A stretch of DNA of 64,000 nucleotides from Candidatus Melainabacteria bacterium. Its GTDB lineage: Bacteria; Cyanobacteriota; Vampirovibrionia; Obscuribacterales; Obscuribacteraceae. The notes below the pieces were generated by a model. It saw nothing but the letters and a program-made list of their open reading frames with translations, was not told where the DNA came from and made no database searches. Made by a program: the position numbers and the translations under genes. The stretch spans positions 29,146 through 93,145 of the forward strand of contig QKMZ01000007.1 in the NCBI GenBank assembly GCA_003242885.1, given 5' to 3'. Shown here piece by piece: positions 59,097 to 64,000 of this stretch. Each line of letters starts with the position of its first letter. Within the stretch, counting starts at the first letter, position 1.

Positions 59097-59633
59097 TTAT
59101 TTACTCATTGAGTAATAAACTTTAGATGGTTTGAAACGTCTGCAAATCGGTATCAACTCTTCAATATCATTCTCAACCCGCCGAATCCTTTTGTCGTGAT
59201 TGTCTAATTTGTCTTCCATGAAATTCATCCATGGATATATGCCTTTGGTCACTTCGCTCATTATTTCGCTTAAGCTCGGCAAAGTTGCCACTACACTTTC
59301 AAGACTTTTGAAACGCTCATCCATCCTGTCAAATCGTTCATCCATCCTGTCAAAACGCTCATCCATCCTGTCAAAACGCTCATCCATCCTGTCAAAACGT
59401 TCATCCATCCTGTCAAAGCGTTCATCCACTGCGTTAAAACGTTCATCAATTTTGCGAAAGTTATATGCAGTTTCTTTCTTGTGAGACTCTAAGTTAAGAC
59501 TGAGCCTATCAATTCGGTCATGAACTTCCGAAAATTGATATTTCATCTCTAATTCAAGGCTGTCAAAGCGAGTTTCGATTCTCGAAAATGTTGAACGCAT
59601 CTCTGTTTCCATCGATTTAAGTGTTAGTCTCAT
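59097..59633 (-). CDS. Coiled-coil protein with tandem heptads
   Basis: 178 residues from ATG 59633 (AAGGAGGAG upstream). The core is five near-identical FDRMDER heptads and two diverged ones, forming a coiled coil, with flanking heptad-like parts (LKSMETEMRSTFSRIETRFDSLELEMK). Such proteins oligomerise; hydrophobic residues fall at the a and d positions. No TM or enzyme domain. Function unknown. Confidence 0.65.
   Translation of the reverse strand: MRLTLKSMETEMRSTFSRIETRFDSLELEMKYQFSEVHDRIDRLSLNLESHKKETAYNFRKIDERFNAVDERFDRMDERFDRMDERFDRMDERFDRMDERFDRMDERFKSLESVVATLPSLSEIMSEVTKGIYPWMNFMEDKLDNHDKRIRRVENDIEELIPICRRFKPSKVYYSMSK
59314..59460. repeat. 21-bp tandem repeats inside coiled-coil gene
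   Basis: Five 21-bp units starting CGYTCATCCATCCTGTCAAA run from 59314 to 59418, then two diverged units to 59460. They differ at position 3 (C/T) and the last base. Unit length is a multiple of three, so copy changes keep the frame. Confidence 0.9.
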
Positions 59634-59842
59634 CGAAACTCCTCCTTGTCAATACAGCTTGATACACCAGCCTGTATGTAAAGACGGAGTCTCGGTTCAA
59701 AAAGTTCAATCTGTGGCGCATCCAATGGATTTGCCACAAACATTTATAAGATATAGCGATTTGCTAAAAACTAGGATGGAATGATTCTCTCTTTTTGAAG
59801 GGAGAATTGCTTTAAATTGCGAATATGATCCCGAAAGTCAGA

Positions 59843-60331
59843 CTACATCTGTGATTCAATGAGGGCGACTGCCTGGCAGGCGATTGCGAGCCCTTCGCCG
59901 ATCGGTCCAATGCGTTCCATCGTCTTGCTCTTAATGCTGACTTGTTCCATCGAGATGCGCATTGCTTTGGAAAGATTTTGTCGCATTGCTTCGTAGTGCG
60001 GAGACATCTTTGGTGTTTCGCAAATGATGGTGGCGTCTACGTTTTGGATGTTGAACATTTTTCCATCCAACAGATCTGTCACATGATTCAAGAAATCTAG
60101 GCTGTTCGCATTCTTGTGCTTCTCGTCGCTGGGTGGGAAGTGAACTCCGATGTCACCCAAGCAAGCAGCGCCGAGCAATGCGTCAACGATTGCGTGGGTC
60201 AGTGCGTCACCGTCGGAATGTCCTTCCAGTCCTTTTTCGAAAGGAATGGTGACGCCGCCCAAAACCAGGGGAGTTCCTTCCACAAGCCTGTGGATGTCGA
60301 ATCCCGTTCCCACTCGCATGTCTTCTGCCAT
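59843..60331 (-). CDS. ispF: 2-C-methyl-D-erythritol 2,4-cyclodiphosphate synthase
   Basis: IspF makes MEcPP in the MEP isoprenoid pathway. 162 residues: VGTGFDIHRLVEGTPLVLGGVTIPFEKGLEGHSDGDALTHAIVDALLGAACLGDIGVHFPPSD (metal-binding Asp and His), ICETPKMSPHYEAMRQNLS, and GPIGEGLAIACQAVALIE. 27 bases after the biotin carboxylase gene, same strand. Confidence 0.96.
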   Translation of the reverse strand: MAEDMRVGTGFDIHRLVEGTPLVLGGVTIPFEKGLEGHSDGDALTHAIVDALLGAACLGDIGVHFPPSDEKHKNANSLDFLNHVTDLLDGKMFNIQNVDATIICETPKMSPHYEAMRQNLSKAMRISMEQVSIKSKTMERIGPIGEGLAIACQAVALIESQM

Positions 60332-60358
60332 CGGCGTATTCCTGCGTGAATGTGCGAA

Positions 60359-62212
60359 CTAGTCGCTGATTTCCATGATTACGTGATCGGTTTCCACTGT
60401 GTCACCTTGCTTTGCTGTGAGCGCAGAAATTTTTCCTGCCTTAGGTGCCACCACTTCAGATTCCATTTTCATTGCTTCGAAAATGAGAAGCTTTTGTCCT
60501 TGAGTGACCGTTGCACCAAGCTCTACAAGCAGTTCTTTGACGACACCGTGCATCGGGGCTTTTACTCTGCCTGATCCGCTTCCGGCTTGGCTAGATGATT
60601 TGCTTGGACGTTCTAACGAACGACCGGAAAATTTCGCAGGAGCTGCGGATGTTCCTGCTCCAGCTCTTGTCACCGGTGCTCCGGGTGCTACCAATTCATG
60701 CACCGCCACCTTATAGGATTTTTTGTCCACTTCCACTTCAAAGTTGTACGGTCCAACCTTCTCTGTGACGGCTGGTCCTGAGCCATTCGGGTTGGCTCCG
60801 TTTGCTGCCGGAGCTGATGCTGTGGCGCCGGAAGGCACTGCCGCCGGTGCAGGCTTTGGCGCATTGGCGATGAAATCTTTCATGAATTCGGATTCTACAT
60901 AGGTGGTGTAGGTGTCCGCGTTGACGAACTTCGGATCTTCTAATTCCGCCAGGTGGAAAGGAATTGTTGTTGCCACTCCTTCAATTTTGAATTCGCTCAA
61001 TGCGAGTTTCATTCTGTCGATAGCTTCTTTTCTATCGCGTCCCCAGACTACCAGTTTGGCAAGAAGCGAATCGTAGAAGGGCAGAATCTGGTAGCCGGTG
61101 TAGCAGGCGCTATCCACACGGACCCACGGCATGCGAGGCTCGGCAAAGTTTTTCACTGTGCCTGGTGCGGGCATGAAATTTTTGTATGGATCTTCTGCGT
61201 TGATGCGGCACTCGATAGAATGCCCGCGGAAGTACACTTCGTCTTGCTTGACGCTCAACTTTTCACCGTTGGCGATGCGAATCTGCTCTTTGACGATGTC
61301 GATGCCTGTTACATATTCAGTGACGGGGTGCTCGACTTGCACTCTTGTATTGACTTCGAGGAAGTAAAACTCGTTGCCGGCGACCAAAAGTTCGAACGTA
61401 CCAGCTGATGTATAGCCCAGTGATTGTGCGCCTTTTACCGAGGCTGCCAGAAGTTTTTCTCTTACTTTTGGATCAAGTTTTGCTGCTGGTGATTCTTCTA
61501 TGAGCTTTTGGTGGCGGCGCTGAGTAGAGCAATCGCGTTCGCCCAGGTGAATCACCGTGCCGTGCTCGTCGCCAAGGATTTGAACTTCAATGTGGCGGGG
61601 ATGATCGAGGTATTTTTCGACGTAGACTTCGCCGCTACCGAAATAGGAGGCGCCTTCGCGTTGTGCTGCGGTGAATGCGGCTTCGGCTTCAGCTTCGGTA
61701 CGAACTACTTTGAGCCCGCGTCCGCCACCGCCTGCACTTGCTTTGATGGCGATCGGGTAGCCGTACTTGGCGCCCAGTTTTTTTACTTCTTCTGCTGAGT
61801 TGACGGGGTCTGTGGTCCCAGGAACCACCGGAACGCCAGCTGCTTCCATGGCGCGGCGCGATTCTACTTTTGAGCCCATGCGGTGAATGATGTCCGGTTT
61901 CGGACCGATGAATTTGATACCGGCATCAGCACAGTTTCTTGCAAACTCCGGGTTTTCTGAAAGGAAGCCATAGCCTGGGTGGACGGCGTCGGCGCCAGAT
62001 TTCTTGGCGATTTCTACAACTTGCGCGGCGTCCAAATATACCTTTTGAGGTTGCCCTTCCAATTGATAGGCTTCGTCGGCAAGGCTGACGTGACGGCTCA
62101 ATTTGTCCGGTTCGGAGTAAATGGCGACTGTTTTTATGCCCATCTCGCGGCAGGCAGTGATGACACGAACAGCAATTTCCGAACGGTTGGCAATTAGAAC
62201 TTTCTTGATCAT
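60359..62212 (-). CDS. Biotin carboxylase-BCCP fusion (acyl-CoA carboxylase alpha subunit)
   Basis: 617 residues. The biotin carboxylase part has KVLIANRSEIAVRVITACRE, VHPGYGFLSENPEFA, KASAGGGGRGLKVV (ATP), ERDCSTQRRHQKLIEESPA, and FLEVNTRVQVEHPVTEYVTG. A Pro/Ala linker and the BCCP domain end with the biotinylation motif EAMKMES (about residue 580). The fused form is typical of propionyl- or acetyl-CoA carboxylase alpha subunits and of some pyruvate carboxylase-like enzymes. The carboxyltransferase partner is not in the window. Confidence 0.93.
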   Translation of the reverse strand: MIKKVLIANRSEIAVRVITACREMGIKTVAIYSEPDKLSRHVSLADEAYQLEGQPQKVYLDAAQVVEIAKKSGADAVHPGYGFLSENPEFARNCADAGIKFIGPKPDIIHRMGSKVESRRAMEAAGVPVVPGTTDPVNSAEEVKKLGAKYGYPIAIKASAGGGGRGLKVVRTEAEAEAAFTAAQREGASYFGSGEVYVEKYLDHPRHIEVQILGDEHGTVIHLGERDCSTQRRHQKLIEESPAAKLDPKVREKLLAASVKGAQSLGYTSAGTFELLVAGNEFYFLEVNTRVQVEHPVTEYVTGIDIVKEQIRIANGEKLSVKQDEVYFRGHSIECRINAEDPYKNFMPAPGTVKNFAEPRMPWVRVDSACYTGYQILPFYDSLLAKLVVWGRDRKEAIDRMKLALSEFKIEGVATTIPFHLAELEDPKFVNADTYTTYVESEFMKDFIANAPKPAPAAVPSGATASAPAANGANPNGSGPAVTEKVGPYNFEVEVDKKSYKVAVHELVAPGAPVTRAGAGTSAAPAKFSGRSLERPSKSSSQAGSGSGRVKAPMHGVVKELLVELGATVTQGQKLLIFEAMKMESEVVAPKAGKISALTAKQGDTVETDHVIMEISD

Positions 62213-62453
62213 GGCTTCAGGAGTTTCCTCAAGTGATTTCTGGAATTATCCGCAAGATATCTGGTGGGAAACAAACCCTACCAAATAATGAAGCAATAAG
62301 CCCAATTCGAAATGTTCAATTTATGTCAAGGGAAATGTAGAGGTACAGAAGTTGCCCGATCCTGACAGTTCACGCACTGTTGGCGCTGTATTCTGGGCAT
62401 TTTTGAGGATGGTACGATCAGTCGTTATTCACGTTTTTGAGGGGGCAAAGGTA

Positions 62454-63332
62454 ATGGCAACCGGGTCCGGTATAACGACTGTTTTCATAGCCGGCAGTGG
62501 CTTCATGGGTACAGGTATCGCTTTTTTGATCGCAACCAGGACAAAGGCGAAAGTTTATATCTACGACATTTCCAAAGCCTCATTGCGTAAGGCTAATGAA
62601 ACCCTCGAGAAGTACGGCAGGACCTCCATTGACAAAAAGATCCTCGACCCCGAAGATGTCGCCGAAGCGCTCAAGCGCATTGTTTCCACCGAGCGCTTGC
62701 AAGATGCGGTCTATTGCGACCTGGTTATTGAAGCGATTGCTGAAAACCTTGAAGTGAAGCAAGAGCTCTTCAAGTCACTCGATGAGATTTGCGACAAGAA
62801 GGCTATCTTCGCGTCTAATACTAGCTCTCTTTCCATCACTTCAATTGCCGCGGCAACCAAGCGCTCTGACCGCGTGATGGGCATGCACTTCTTTTCACCG
62901 GCACACGTAATGAAGCTTGTAGAGCTGATTCCAGGTTTCGATACTTCGGATGCTACCTTGCAGACCGTCACTCAGTTTGGCAATGAGTTGGGTAAAACCT
63001 TGATCCGCTCGAAAGATATGCCAGGCTTTATCACCACGAGATTGGGTCTTTGTTTGATCAATGAAGCCGCGTTCGCTCTCATGGAAGGACTTTCCACACC
63101 GGAAGATATCGACCAGGGTATGAAACTCGGCTACAACCATCCGATGGGACCGCTCGAATTGGGCGATTTCGTTGGATTGGACATTGTTTTGCACGTTATG
63201 GAAGTGCTTCAAGAAGGCTTCGGCGACCCCAAGTATCGTCCTTGCCCGGTAATCAAACAGCTCGTAAACGCCGGACACCTCGGACGTAAAACCGGTCGCG
63301 GCTTCTATAAGTATGAGGCCAAAAAGTGTTGA
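62454..63332 (+). CDS. 3-hydroxyacyl-CoA dehydrogenase
   Basis: 292 residues from ATG 62454 (GAGGGGG upstream). Rossmann motif FIAGSGFMGTGIAFLIATRTKA, catalytic His in MGMHFFSPAHVMKLVELI, and the C-terminal domain FITTRLGLCLINEAAFALMEGLSTPEDIDQGMKLGYNHPMGPLELGDFVGLDIVLHVME. It oxidises 3-hydroxyacyl-CoA or reduces acetoacetyl-CoA (Hbd type). Divergent from the carboxylase; both fit acyl-CoA metabolism. Confidence 0.93.
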   Translation: MATGSGITTVFIAGSGFMGTGIAFLIATRTKAKVYIYDISKASLRKANETLEKYGRTSIDKKILDPEDVAEALKRIVSTERLQDAVYCDLVIEAIAENLEVKQELFKSLDEICDKKAIFASNTSSLSITSIAAATKRSDRVMGMHFFSPAHVMKLVELIPGFDTSDATLQTVTQFGNELGKTLIRSKDMPGFITTRLGLCLINEAAFALMEGLSTPEDIDQGMKLGYNHPMGPLELGDFVGLDIVLHVMEVLQEGFGDPKYRPCPVIKQLVNAGHLGRKTGRGFYKYEAKKC

Positions 63333-64000
63333 TACTTTTCTCCTTCTTGATGGCGAATACGGTTCTAATTTCCTGCTTGCTGGGGATGACCATCGCTTTC
63401 TATGCGCTTCTGCGCCGAGTGGAGAATTGCAAAATACCCGACCGCGATCTGCCTTTTATCTCAGTTGTGATTCCCGCCCGCAACGAAGAAGCGAAAATCG
63501 GACGGTGTCTGGAATCAATGCTGGCACAGAATTATCCGAATTTCGAGATCGTCGTAATCGATGACAGATCTACCGACAAAACTGCAGAGATTATTGAAAG
63601 CTACGCTAAAAAAGATAATCGAATCAAATTTGTTCGCGGCAAAGATGCGCCAGATGGCTGGGTCGGCAAGTGTAATGCGCTGGCTTTTGCAGTTGGTTTT
63701 GCCTCGGGCGATTGGTACATTTTTACTGACGCTGACACCTGTCACCAGCCGAATTCGCTGCGTGATGCGATTGGTTATGCAATCACGAACAAAGTCGATT
63801 TGGTTTCGTTCGTTCCATTGCAAGAACTGGGGAGCTTCTTCGAGCGCATGGTGATGACTGTTTTGCTCTCATCCTTTGTGCTGGGCGATGCGTTTCACAC
63901 AGTCAACGACCCTCTGGCAAAACGGGCTTATGCCTATGGGCAGTACATCATATGCCGCCGTCGTCCTTATCTTGCTCTGGGCGGGCACCAGTCAGTGCGC
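63326..64000 (+). CDS. Family 2 glycosyltransferase (3' end cut by window)
   Basis: The frame opens with GTG 63326 (GAGG seven bases upstream), overlapping the dehydrogenase by seven bases, and stays open to 64000 (225 codons). An N-terminal membrane helix (LILFSFLMANTVLISCLLGM) precedes the GT2 domain: VVIPARNEEAKIGRCLESML, VVIDDRSTD, WVGKCNALAFAV, and YIFTDADT (DxD). The wording resembles HpnB/CrtQ-type membrane glycosyltransferases. Later start ATG 63350 is possible. Confidence 0.85.
   Translation, partial: MLILFSFLMANTVLISCLLGMTIAFYALLRRVENCKIPDRDLPFISVVIPARNEEAKIGRCLESMLAQNYPNFEIVVIDDRSTDKTAEIIESYAKKDNRIKFVRGKDAPDGWVGKCNALAFAVGFASGDWYIFTDADTCHQPNSLRDAIGYAITNKVDLVSFVPLQELGSFFERMVMTVLLSSFVLGDAFHTVNDPLAKRAYAYGQYIICRRRPYLALGGHQSVR

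Noticed and set aside
59314..59460. CRISPR array
   Set aside because: Units are contiguous 21-mers without spacers and lie inside a coding frame.

Overview
The window looks like chromosomal DNA of a Gram-negative, non-photosynthetic bacterium. My best guess is a member of the Vampirovibrionia/Melainabacteria (Obscuribacterales-like), the non-photosynthetic sister group of Cyanobacteria. The supports are indirect: a BtpA-family protein, a cyanobacterial-style HNH protein, many TPR proteins, a eukaryotic-like Ser/Thr kinase, and outer-membrane LPS genes. No rRNA or tRNA gene is visible, so the placement is inference. Gene density is high, GTG and TTG starts are common, and I see no phage, IS element or CRISPR array.

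Layout. 1-3021 (minus): three TadE/TadG-type pilus-associated membrane proteins, the last cut by the window start. 3230-9437: a large membrane-anchored TPR protein, a two-gene membrane pair including an HTTM (vitamin K-dependent carboxylase-like) protein, and a secreted TPR protein. 9474-9598: a strongly base-paired intergenic element. 9627-15996 (minus): rimO, rodZ, an RsuA/RluB-type pseudouridine synthase, a YtxH/DUF948/YtxH trio and coaBC. 16177-21420 (plus): metG, a UbiA-family prenyltransferase, a GNAT acetyltransferase, and a cytochrome P450-TetR pair with a candidate operator. 21478-26198: an NlpC/P60-like protein with a long Tyr/Asp/Arg/Gly/Gln repeat region, an LRR protein, a zinc-ribbon protein and another TPR protein. 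26320-31690 (minus): rpsB-tsf, a terminator, then pyrH-frr-glmS. 32068-40256 (plus apart from a TSUP permease): HNH protein, priA, a tiny membrane protein, waaA-lpxK-heptosyltransferase. 40279-45615: a CDP-alcohol phosphatidyltransferase and gyrB (minus), then ribF and recF (plus). 45843-47420: Ser/Thr kinase. 47517-53202: a catabolic-looking cluster (BtpA-like, cyclase/KynB-like, RidA-like, aldehyde dehydrogenase, atypical SDR, saccharopine-dehydrogenase-like). 53403-58941: thioredoxin-fold protein, M20 dipeptidase, SDR-DUF2867, SOUL heme protein, another atypical SDR. 59097-64000: a heptad-repeat coiled-coil protein, ispF, a biotin carboxylase-BCCP fusion, 3-hydroxyacyl-CoA dehydrogenase, and a glycosyltransferase cut by the window end.

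How it fits together. Most of the window is housekeeping: translation, DNA replication and repair, cofactors, isoprenoids and lipid A/LPS. The accessory interest lies in the P450-TetR operator, the folded intergenic element downstream of rimO, the low-complexity NlpC/P60-like protein, and the possible 2-aminomuconate/kynurenine-like gene set. I did not find one unmistakable new system. The strongest leads are listed as separate findings with tests.
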